From NCBI GenBank assembly GCA_022709775.1, contig JAKLIE010000079.1, forward strand, positions 1 to 7,291: a DNA stretch of 7,291 bases. Reading direction: 5' to 3'. Below, one piece after another: positions 1 to 6,052 of this stretch. The translations under genes and the position numbers were made by a program. Under the pieces are notes generated by a model. It worked only from the letters and a program-made list of their open reading frames with translations, had not been told where the DNA came from and made no database searches. Position 1 is the first letter of the stretch, and every line of letters begins with the position of its first letter. The DNA comes from Pseudomonadota bacterium. Lineage in GTDB: Bacteria > Pseudomonadota > Gammaproteobacteria > Burkholderiales > Casimicrobiaceae.

Positions 1-423
1 GACGTCCGCCGCGTCGTCGATCGTCGCCCTCCCGTCGATCACCCGAAGCACCACGGGCTCCTCCGACGCGCCGCGCACCACGACCGCGTCGAACCCGGCG
101 AAGCGAAGCCCGGGACCGAACGTTCCGCCGGCGTTCGAGTCGCCGTAGATGCCCGTGAGCGGTGAACGCGCGATCGCCTCTGTCCTGCCCGAGCAGGGCC
201 AGGGCGTGCCGGCGAGCGGTCCCGTCGCGACGACGAGCACGGCGGACTCGGAGAGCGCGTCGACCTCCGGCCCGACCTCGTCCCACAGGATCTCGGCCCC
301 CAAGCCACTGCCGCCGAGCGTGCGGCGCGCGACGATGGGGTCGAGCGGTTCGACCTCGACGCGGCGGCGGGTGAGATCGACGTGAAGGACGGCTCCGGCG
401 TAGCCCCCGCGCAGCTTCGTCAC
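1..423 (-). CDS. Second aldehyde:ferredoxin oxidoreductase family protein, N-terminal 141 residues (3' end outside window)
   Basis: The frame reads open from a GTG at 423-421 to the window edge and encodes most of the N-terminal tungsten-pterin domain of another AOR-family enzyme. Landmarks are LGGSGLGAEILWDEV (36-50), TGPLAGTPWPCSGR (67-80), SPLTGIYGDSNAGG (87-100) and GFDAVVVRG (110-118), aligned in the same order as in the preceding 621-residue protein. It is not a recent duplicate: GRG is replaced by GSG, the acidic Asp95 stands where the neighbour has Tyr-Ala, and the linking segments differ. The start is GTG overlapping the previous stop as GTGA, with GGAG 6 bases upstream, a strong sign of translational coupling. 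The [4Fe-4S] cysteines and active-site residues would lie beyond the window, so integrity of the full protein cannot be judged. Two AORs may form one complex or act on different aldehydes; which is unknown. Confidence 0.92.
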   Translation of the reverse strand, partial: MTKLRGGYAGAVLHVDLTRRRVEVEPLDPIVARRTLGGSGLGAEILWDEVGPEVDALSESAVLVVATGPLAGTPWPCSGRTEAIARSPLTGIYGDSNAGGTFGPGLRFAGFDAVVVRGASEEPVVLRVIDGRATIDDAADV

Positions 424-2285
424 GTCGCGCTCCAATCCGCGAGCCCCAGGCGCTCCAGAACGGCCGCGGTCGGCAGCCCGTCCTCGCCCCAGCCGCGCAA
501 GCGGTAGTAGTCGGAGAGCATCGAGGGCAGGGACTCGATCCTGTGCTCATCCAAGGCATCCCCGTGCGCGACCTCGAGCGGCTCCTCGAGGAAGCGCGCG
601 GGCAGCGCGTCCGCGCGCCCGTCGACGCCCAGTCGCCCGTTCATCAACCGCTCGAGGTTCACGATCCGTTCCCCCACCTCGAGCAGCCGCTTTGCGTCCA
701 TCGGTAGCCCGAGCGCGTCGAGCGCCTGCGCGAGGTGCTCCGGGTCGAGCGCGTACATCTCGGTCGTCGTGAACTTGCACACTCCGAGCGCGTCGGAGAC
801 GGCGCAGTAGTCCTCGCCGAACTGCACGAGGGAGGCCCTCGTCGCCTCGTCGGCCATGTCGAGCACGCGCGGGTAGACGCCGGGGAGCAGGCGGCGCGCC
901 GCGCCGTCGAGCCCGGCGACGTCGATGGTGGGAAGCGCGTACAGGTGGTCGGCGCCACGGTTCGACGTCGCGTGTCCCAGTCCGAAGCTCTTGGCGATGC
1001 GCGGCTCTTGGCCGGGCACTTCGAGCCCCTTCACGTGGAGCGCGTAGCGGGTCGCCTCGGGTCCGATCTCGCGCGCCGCGTGGCGAACCCCGCGCCCGAG
1101 CAGCTCGCCGACGCCCTCGCGCCGCGCGATCCGCTCGACAAGGGCGACGATCGTGTCGCCCTTGCCCCAGTCGAGGTCGAGGTCGAGGTCGCCGTCCGAG
1201 AGCAGGCCGCGCTCGTGGCACTCCATCGCGAAGGCGATCGTCCCCCCGACCGAGATCGTGTCGAGCCCGAACTCGTTGCAGAGCGCGTTGGCGTGAAGCA
1301 CGGCCTCGAGGTCGCCGCACAGGCAGTTCGACCCCAACGCGGCGATCGTCTCGTACTCCGGCCCCGCGCTCCGCGAGCGGTGGCGTCCGGCGCGCACTTC
1401 GGAGACGCGCCCGCAGCGGATCGGGCACCCCGGGCAGCCCGCCGACGCCGCGCGGTAGGGCTCGAGCGCGTCGGCGTCGATCCGGCCCGCGAAGTCCACT
1501 TGACCGCGCCGGTGATTCATCGCCGGCAGATCACCGTGCTCGTTCTTGATCGCCACGAGGACGGGCGTGCCGAAACGCGAGAAGTCGGCGACTCCTGGCG
1601 TCGCGAGAATGCGCTCGGCCGCGGCACGAGCGTGGCGGCGAAAGGCGTCGGGAACGCGCGGCGGCCGCCCGCCGTGGACGACGATCGCCTTGACGTTCTT
1701 CGCGCCGAGCACGGCGCCCCCGCCACAGCGCGCCGCGGCGCGTTCGCCGTCGACGATCACGCTGGCAAGCGGCACGCCTCGCTCGCCGGCGATGCCGACG
1801 CACGCCACCGCCGCCGCTTGACGGCCCGCGCGCAGGGCGGCGGTCGTCTCCGACACCGATCTTCCCCACAGTCCGCCGGCATCGCGAACCTCCACCTTGT
1901 CCGGCCCGACGTCGACGACGACCGGCCCCGCGGCGCGCCCGACAAGCTCGAGCGCGGCGATCCCGTGCGCGGCGAGGCGCGGCCCGAGCGAGCCGCCGGC
2001 GTTGGCGTAGCCGTAGATTCCCGTGAGCGGCGATCGGAACGCAATCTGCACGCGCGACGACGCCGGCCACGGCGTCCCGTTCAGGAGCCCGCTCGCGACG
2101 ACGAACGGCGCGCGCGCATCCGTCGCCTCGTGGCGCCAGAAGGCCCTCTGGGCGAGCAGGCGCGCCGCGGCGCCCCGCCCGCCGAGGTAGCTCGCGCGAT
2201 CGCCCGCGTCCTCCGCCTCCTCGCGGCAGGCTCCCGTCTCGACGTCGACGGACAGGACGCGGCGCGGCGCCAGGCTATCGCTCAT
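420..2285 (-). CDS. Aldehyde:ferredoxin oxidoreductase family protein (tungsten-pterin, [4Fe-4S])
   Basis: A complete 621-residue member of the AOR family, cytoplasmic enzymes that oxidise aldehydes to acids, or the reverse, with ferredoxin, using a bis-pterin tungsten cofactor and one [4Fe-4S] cluster. Cluster ligands are all present: Cys284, Cys287 and Cys291 (C-x2-C-x3-C) and Cys503 in DALGVCKF. Pterin-binding landmarks include LGGRG (34-38), SPLTGIYGYANAGG (85-98), GGAVLGAKNVKAI (189-201), LDTIS (341-345) and DALGV (498-502). The EYE triplet at 310-312 and His447 in SNRGADH probably supply the acidic and histidine residues near the metal. Length fits AOR and formaldehyde oxidoreductase (about 605-620), so substrate class is undecided. 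The ATG has GAGGAG 7 bases upstream inside the mch end. A short Asp-Leu repeat occurs at 366-372. Unlike two-subunit AORs, no small electron-transfer subunit is adjacent on either side within the window. Confidence 0.95.
   Translation of the reverse strand: MSDSLAPRRVLSVDVETGACREEAEDAGDRASYLGGRGAAARLLAQRAFWRHEATDARAPFVVASGLLNGTPWPASSRVQIAFRSPLTGIYGYANAGGSLGPRLAAHGIAALELVGRAAGPVVVDVGPDKVEVRDAGGLWGRSVSETTAALRAGRQAAAVACVGIAGERGVPLASVIVDGERAAARCGGGAVLGAKNVKAIVVHGGRPPRVPDAFRRHARAAAERILATPGVADFSRFGTPVLVAIKNEHGDLPAMNHRRGQVDFAGRIDADALEPYRAASAGCPGCPIRCGRVSEVRAGRHRSRSAGPEYETIAALGSNCLCGDLEAVLHANALCNEFGLDTISVGGTIAFAMECHERGLLSDGDLDLDLDWGKGDTIVALVERIARREGVGELLGRGVRHAAREIGPEATRYALHVKGLEVPGQEPRIAKSFGLGHATSNRGADHLYALPTIDVAGLDGAARRLLPGVYPRVLDMADEATRASLVQFGEDYCAVSDALGVCKFTTTEMYALDPEHLAQALDALGLPMDAKRLLEVGERIVNLERLMNGRLGVDGRADALPARFLEEPLEVAHGDALDEHRIESLPSMLSDYYRLRGWGEDGLPTAAVLERLGLADWSAT
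430..433 (-). promoter_or_regulatory. Ribosome-binding site that fixes the GTG start of the second AOR
   Basis: GGAG lies 6 bases before a GTG that overlaps the stop of the first AOR as GTGA. It supports GTG as the true start; the protein then begins close to where AOR-family N-termini normally begin. Confidence 0.65.
1171..1191. repeat. Short in-frame hexanucleotide repeat inside the AOR gene
   Basis: Three and a half copies of TCGAGG (plus strand) give alternating Asp and Leu at residues 366-372 of the full-length AOR. It lies in a variable region just after the conserved ECHERGLL segment. It keeps the reading frame and is a minor local expansion with no evident function. Confidence 0.75.
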
Positions 2286-3264
2286 GGCCTCGCTCCTCGG
2301 CCTCGCGCCACGCGGCCTCGAGGATCGCCATGTCGACTCCGCCCGCCCGCGCCGTCCGTCCAGTCTGCCGATCGAAGATTGCGATCTCGGCGACCTTGTT
2401 CAGGTCATTCAACCCGGGCACCGCCTCGAACACGCCGCCCGCCGCGGCCAGGAGGTCGGCGAACCGGCACCCATACGCGGGCGACGAGCGGAAGACGAGC
2501 GAGTCAGCCAATGCGCCAAGGTCCCACGCCGGCGGCGCATCGACCACCAGGACCACCCGGCCGGCGTAATGAATCAGGTCGTCGGGCAGAAGAACGGCCT
2601 CGCGGCCGCACGGCGCCACGGGCACCGAGCCGAGAACGGAGGCGACGGGCTCGATGCTCTCCCCCAGACTCGTCTCGAGCGTGAACAAGACGCACTCGTT
2701 GAGGCGTCCCGCGATCTGGGTGACGCCCGCCAAGCTCGGCCCCGGCACGACGACGAGCGTGAGATCGGACGGCTCGAGGCGCGCCCGCCGCGCGATCGCC
2801 CCGACCACGTCCACGCTCGGCAGGCGGCCGGCCTCGACCACGGCGACGCCCCAGGCCCGCGCGGCGCCCGCTCCGGCACGCACCTCGACCGCGCCGTCGA
2901 TCGCCGCGCGGATCGGTCCCGAGATGCGGACCGACGCATCGATCTCGCTCAGGGCGAACGATGTCTGGAACTCGCGGATCGACAGCGCCGGCCGCCACGA
3001 ATCGCAGGTGAGTTCCGGAAGCGGCGTGCCGGCGAGGCGGCTGACCCCGAGCGTCGCCCGCGCCATCCCGGCGTGCGACAAGACGGTGACGCGCCGGCCG
3101 GCCTCCCACGATCCGCGCGCGAGGACGCCGCAGTCGACGATCCGCGAGCCGCCCGGGCCTTTTCCCACGGCGATCTCGAGCTCGCGCGCGTCGCGCTCCA
3201 TCGCGTCGACGATCTCGACCACGCGCCCCGCGGCCCAGTCTCTGTCCGTGTCCATCCTCCTCAT
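2275..3264 (-). CDS. mch: Methenyl-tetrahydromethanopterin cyclohydrolase homologue (Mch family, divergent)
   Basis: A 329-residue cytoplasmic protein related along its whole length to Mch (about 310-325 residues), which interconverts methenyl- and formyl-tetrahydromethanopterin, the step next to Ftr. Matching blocks in order: RIVDCGV (41-47), ISGPIRA (114-120), VVVPGPSLAGVTQIAGRLNE (171-190), PVAPCG (215-220), AGRVVLVVD (234-242), SSPAYGCRFAD (260-270) and the NDLNKVAEIAI/FDRQTGRTARAG end (286-308). Arg187 and Glu190 align with the Arg/Glu pair reported as catalytic in Archaeoglobus Mch. Other normally conserved parts differ: the CLGGL-type motif is LSHAGM (62-67), and the LG-Q-K/Y-AGW segment reads EFQTSF, putting Thr101 where archaeal enzymes have Lys and bacterial ones Tyr. 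Of two nearby ATGs I prefer the first, because a GAGGAAGG site sits at normal distance; the second (3255) has its purine run touching it. The stop overlaps the AOR gene by 11 bases. Confidence 0.86.
   Translation of the reverse strand: MRRMDTDRDWAAGRVVEIVDAMERDARELEIAVGKGPGGSRIVDCGVLARGSWEAGRRVTVLSHAGMARATLGVSRLAGTPLPELTCDSWRPALSIREFQTSFALSEIDASVRISGPIRAAIDGAVEVRAGAGAARAWGVAVVEAGRLPSVDVVGAIARRARLEPSDLTLVVVPGPSLAGVTQIAGRLNECVLFTLETSLGESIEPVASVLGSVPVAPCGREAVLLPDDLIHYAGRVVLVVDAPPAWDLGALADSLVFRSSPAYGCRFADLLAAAGGVFEAVPGLNDLNKVAEIAIFDRQTGRTARAGGVDMAILEAAWREAEERGHER
2293..2298 (-). promoter_or_regulatory. Ribosome-binding site for the full-length AOR
   Basis: GAGGAG lies 7 bases before the ATG at 2285, inside the last codons of the Mch gene, which it overlaps by 11 bases. 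Confidence 0.75.
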
Positions 3265-3267
3265 CGG

Positions 3268-3277
3268 CCCCTTCCTC
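3268..3277 (-). promoter_or_regulatory. Ribosome-binding site for the Mch homologue
   Basis: GAGGAAGGGG occupies most of the 15-base gap between the Ftr stop and the Mch start, 3 bases before the first ATG when the whole purine run is counted and 8 bases counted from the GAGGA core. It favours the ATG at 3264 over the one at 3255. Confidence 0.7.
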
Positions 3278-3279
3278 GG

Positions 3280-4194
3280 CTACTTGGTGTCCGGCGGGAC
3301 GACGTCGCGCAGCGCCAGCTTGCGCCCGCCCCACGCGCCGCCGAACGACGGCGCCGTGATCGCGACGATGCCCGCCGTTCGGGCGAAGGCGCGGATGGCC
3401 ACAGCGAGGCCGGCCTTCATCGCATCGAGCGACGTCGCCACGAGCGGGAACTCGATGACCGCGTTCGCACCCTGCGGGATCTTCGTCTGGACGCGCGTGC
3501 GGAGGCTCGGACAGAACGGCTCGTTGATCGTGACGCCCTCGCCCTGGTAGCGGCGCCCGCCGACCTTCGCCCCGCTGATTCCGCCGATCGGGTAGTTGAA
3601 CACGGCAACGCCCGGCGCGTCGCGCACGACGCATGCAGCGGCTTCGATCGCTCCCAACAGGCACGACGCTTCGTTGAGGCCGAACACCTCAAGCACGCCG
3701 TCCGTTCCCGCGACGACGTGGACGCGACGCTCGATGTGCTGGTCGCCCGTCATGATGGGCATGCGGACGACCTCCCGGCCGCCGACGCGGTCGGTCGCCT
3801 CGAACCCGTCGCCCCAACGCGAGATGCGGGCCGCAAGGTCGACGATCCACTCGATCGGTCCGCTCGCAGCGCCGTCGAACAGCGAACAGGTGGGCAGGTG
3901 CGGGAAGATGAACAGCCGTTCGAGCAGGCTCTTCTTGAAGGTCTCGAACCCGACGGCCGTCGGCGCGTTCAACTGCAGGGCGACGCCCGCGCGGCCATCC
4001 GGAGTCAGAGAGGGCGACACGAACCCCTCGATGCAGCCCTGGATCGGCGACGCCGTGATGATGCCGAACCCGCACAGGTAGCTCGCCTCGGCGATGGCGA
4101 CGGCCTCCGTCGCCGCAGTCAACACAAGTCGCGCGGTGTAGATGTCCGTGCACTCGCAGAACGTGTCCTCGATTACGACGCCTCGGAACTGCAT
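3280..4194 (-). CDS. ftr: Formylmethanofuran:tetrahydromethanopterin formyltransferase homologue (Ftr/FhcD family, divergent)
   Basis: A 304-residue cytoplasmic protein homologous over its whole length to Ftr (about 297 residues in methanogens) and bacterial FhcD, which move a formyl group between methanofuran and tetrahydromethanopterin. Family landmarks are in order: GVVIEDTF (5-12), TPDGRAGV (64-71), WGDGFE (127-132), a YPIGGISGAKVGGRRY block (201-216), INEPFCPS (223-230), NAVIEF (244-249) and GIVAITAPSFGG (275-286). From my recollection of the Methanopyrus kandleri enzyme, Glu248 aligns with its catalytic Glu245. Differences stand out: the usual FAEAF after the ED-T motif is here FCECT, and the PAEAGI-like region is PIQGCI, so substrate recognition may be altered. 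The ATG has GGAGG 4 bases upstream. It overlaps the kinase gene by 22 bases and precedes mch by 15 bases. No FhcA, B or C accompanies it here. Family assignment is firm; the canonical reaction is not proven. Confidence 0.88.
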   Translation of the reverse strand: MQFRGVVIEDTFCECTDIYTARLVLTAATEAVAIAEASYLCGFGIITASPIQGCIEGFVSPSLTPDGRAGVALQLNAPTAVGFETFKKSLLERLFIFPHLPTCSLFDGAASGPIEWIVDLAARISRWGDGFEATDRVGGREVVRMPIMTGDQHIERRVHVVAGTDGVLEVFGLNEASCLLGAIEAAACVVRDAPGVAVFNYPIGGISGAKVGGRRYQGEGVTINEPFCPSLRTRVQTKIPQGANAVIEFPLVATSLDAMKAGLAVAIRAFARTAGIVAITAPSFGGAWGGRKLALRDVVPPDTK

Positions 4195-5228
4195 GTTCCC
4201 TCCCTCGCGAATCCCCCGGGGCGAGCGGTCGCCGCGCGCAGCGCGACGACCGCGTTCTCCATCGCTCGAAGCGATAACACCTTGTCCGGACCCGCCGCGC
4301 ACCGCGGCGTCCCGTCGACGACGACAACAGCCTTCTCGGGCAGTCCGCCCAGCTCGACGACGTCTCCGAGCGCGAGGCCGATGTGGAACAGGCGCAACGG
4401 CTCTGCGGCCGCGAGATCCGACGGCGTCAAGTGCGTGCGGATCATGACCTCGCTCGCCACGGCGACGAGCGCGCGAGAGCCGAGGTACGGCCCCCAGCAC
4501 AGGAACCCTCCGACCGCCTTGCCGCGGCACTCCTCCACGTCGTTCAGCGGCGACCCCACGACCTGGCCTCCGGCCAGGCTCACGTCAGCCAATAGCCGAC
4601 GGCCGTTCTTCGCGATCCACGTCCCCGCGACACAGACCGACCGCGGCACGCCCTGGCGGTCGATGCCGCGCAGGGCCGCCGCCCCGTCCAGGTCTACGCG
4701 GCGTCCGTCGCGCGTTCCGAAGTACGTGTTCGCCGGGGTGACGTCGTGGAACGAGACGCCGACCGCCTCGCCGTTCAGGCGGACGTCGACCGCGTGCACG
4801 CCCGTCTCGCTCCACGGGGCGTCCAGGAACGCGTCGAGGCCGGCGGACGCCGTGGCCACCAGCGGGCCCACGTTGGACGACCCCACGCCGATCCCGAGGA
4901 GGGGCGCCTTCGACTCGCGCGCCGCGAGCGCGGCCGCGATCTCGCCCAGCGTTCCGTCCCCGCCGACGCCGACGACGGTGTCGACCCCCGCGTCGAGAAG
5001 CGCCTCGGCCATGCGCCGCGCGTCGCCGATCGGCCCCCGCACCTTGGTGCACGCGAGGCGGCACGCCTCGGCGGTCTCGGCCTCGAACGTCCCGTCGTTG
5101 AGCACGAGGTCGGCCCCCTCCAGACGCGCGAACAGGCGACCGAGGACGTCGCGCAGGGCGCCGCTCCCGGCGCCGGCATAGGGGTTCGCGACGACGCCGA
5201 CGCGACCCAGGTCCCGCCGCGTGATCAC
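4173..5228 (-). CDS. NAD kinase/diacylglycerol kinase superfamily protein (COG3199-like small-molecule kinase)
   Basis: A 351-residue soluble protein with the fold signature of the NAD kinase/lipid kinase/6-phosphofructokinase superfamily. The first strand ends in NPYAGAGSG (15-23); the nucleotide-binding GGDGT motif is at 89-93 inside GVGGDGTLGEIAAAL, and a second glycine-rich turn GIGVGSSN is at 112-119. These enzymes transfer phosphate from ATP (some from polyphosphate) to NAD, a lipid or another hydroxyl compound. The acidic residue three positions after GGDGT resembles diacylglycerol-kinase-like members, while the overall organisation recalls ATP-NAD kinases related to AcoX, so the acceptor is undecided. 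The start is GTG, giving a GTGA overlap with the permease stop and GGGAGG 9 bases upstream. The 3' end overlaps the Ftr homologue by 22 bases. It sits exactly between the importer and the C1 genes, suggesting it phosphorylates the imported compound or a cofactor used by the later enzymes; that is inference. Confidence 0.72.
   Translation of the reverse strand: MITRRDLGRVGVVANPYAGAGSGALRDVLGRLFARLEGADLVLNDGTFEAETAEACRLACTKVRGPIGDARRMAEALLDAGVDTVVGVGGDGTLGEIAAALAARESKAPLLGIGVGSSNVGPLVATASAGLDAFLDAPWSETGVHAVDVRLNGEAVGVSFHDVTPANTYFGTRDGRRVDLDGAAALRGIDRQGVPRSVCVAGTWIAKNGRRLLADVSLAGGQVVGSPLNDVEECRGKAVGGFLCWGPYLGSRALVAVASEVMIRTHLTPSDLAAAEPLRLFHIGLALGDVVELGGLPEKAVVVVDGTPRCAAGPDKVLSLRAMENAVVALRAATARPGGFAREGTCSSEAS
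4199..4203 (-). promoter_or_regulatory. Ribosome-binding site for the Ftr homologue
   Basis: GGAGG on the minus strand, 4 bases before ATG, lying within the last codons of the kinase gene downstream region. It selects the start that matches the known Ftr N-terminus (GVVIEDTF follows after four residues) and rejects the long upstream extension of the same frame. Confidence 0.8.
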
Positions 5229-6052
5229 TTGATCGCCCCTCCCGTGAGTCCGGACACGAGGTAGCGCTGCCCGACGAGGAACAAGAGGAAGACAGGAATC
5301 GTGACGAGCAGCGCGGCGGCCGACAGCGGCCCCCACTCGACGACGCCTCCGGAACCCTGGAAGCGCGCAAGGTAGACGGGCAGGGTCCAGCTCGCGTTCG
5401 TCCGCATCACGACAAGCGCGAAGAAGAACTCGTTCCACGAGAGGAGGAGCGAGAACGTGGCGACGGCCAACAGGCCCGGCACCGACAGCGGCAGGATGAT
5501 CTTGACCAGAGCGCGCAGGCGCGAACAGCCGTCGATGCGCGCCGCCTCCTCGAGGTCGACCGGGATCTTGTCGAAGTACCCCTTGAGAAGCCAGATCGAG
5601 AACGGCAACGCGAAGCTCGTGTGCATGACGACGAGTCCCGGCAGGCGGTTGATCAAGCCGTAGACGTTCAGGACAGTGAACAGCCCGAGCACCATGATGA
5701 TCCCAGGGAATGCCTGCGTAGCGAGCAGCCACATCGAGAAGGCCGTGCGGCCGCGGAACTTGAACCGCGACAGGGCGTAGCCCGCCGGGGCCGTCACGAT
5801 TACGGCGAGGAGCACGGTCGAGAACGCCACGATGACGGAGTTCTTGAGGTGGGTGAAGAACGTGCTCTCGACGAGGACGGCGCGGAAGTTGTCCCACGTG
5901 ATCGCGCGCGGCGGCGCGCCGGGAGACGCGAAGATCTCCGACTCCGTCTTGACGGAGTTGAACAAGAGGATGAGGATCGGGAACACGAGCGCGAGGAGCA
6001 TCAAGACGACGGCGACGTGCAGGAAGACCTGTTTGGTTCGACTCATCCTCAT
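5225..6052 (-). CDS. Carbohydrate ABC transporter permease, MalG-type (CUT1 family)
   Basis: A 275-residue partner of the preceding permease; the two together form the membrane channel. Six hydrophobic segments are seen at about residues 10-32, 70-92, 105-128, 138-157, 189-212 and 243-263. The EAA loop reads EEAARIDGC at 168-176 with LP at 187-188, and the SWNEFFFAL segment (205-213) and a C-terminal QRYLVSGLTGGAIK tail are typical of MalG-like proteins. I chose the ATG at 6052-6050 because it forms a 4-base ATGA overlap with the previous stop and has GAGGTG 5 bases upstream; a second ATG two codons later is possible but less well placed. The open frame continues far upstream, but that extension only shadows the MalF-type gene. 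No solute-binding protein or ATPase is encoded in the window; they should lie upstream of 7291 or elsewhere, and CUT1 systems often share an ATPase. Confidence 0.95.
   Translation of the reverse strand: MRMSRTKQVFLHVAVVLMLLALVFPILILLFNSVKTESEIFASPGAPPRAITWDNFRAVLVESTFFTHLKNSVIVAFSTVLLAVIVTAPAGYALSRFKFRGRTAFSMWLLATQAFPGIIMVLGLFTVLNVYGLINRLPGLVVMHTSFALPFSIWLLKGYFDKIPVDLEEAARIDGCSRLRALVKIILPLSVPGLLAVATFSLLLSWNEFFFALVVMRTNASWTLPVYLARFQGSGGVVEWGPLSAAALLVTIPVFLLFLVGQRYLVSGLTGGAIK
5238..5243 (-). promoter_or_regulatory. Ribosome-binding site that fixes the GTG start of the kinase
   Basis: A GGGAGGGG purine run on the minus strand ends 7 bases before a GTG, with its core GGGAGG 9 bases away. The GTG overlaps the permease stop as GTGA, and the first structural strand of the kinase (GRVGVVANP) begins a few residues later, so no longer protein is plausible. 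Confidence 0.75.

Noticed and set aside
39..308. An 89-codon minus-strand open frame at the left edge
   Set aside because: It is a Ser/Arg-rich shadow in a different frame from the second AOR, whose motifs cover the same bases.
735..2684. A 649-codon open frame on the plus strand
   Set aside because: Antisense shadow of the full-length AOR and the end of mch; no family motif, skewed Arg/Ala/Asp composition.
3280..4530. A 416-codon reading of the Ftr homologue
   Set aside because: The first 112 residues are an out-of-frame shadow of the kinase; the ATG at 4194 restores the normal Ftr N-terminus.
2284..5181. A 965-codon open frame on the plus strand
   Set aside because: It runs antisense to the kinase, Ftr and Mch genes, which all have recognisable family motifs. 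Its translation is Arg/Pro/Ala-rich low-complexity sequence without domains, as expected for antisense frames in high-GC DNA.
4173..5897. A 574-codon reading of the kinase gene with a long N-terminal extension
   Set aside because: The extension is an out-of-frame translation of the MalG-type gene; the GTG at 5228 has a good ribosome-binding site and gives normal family length.
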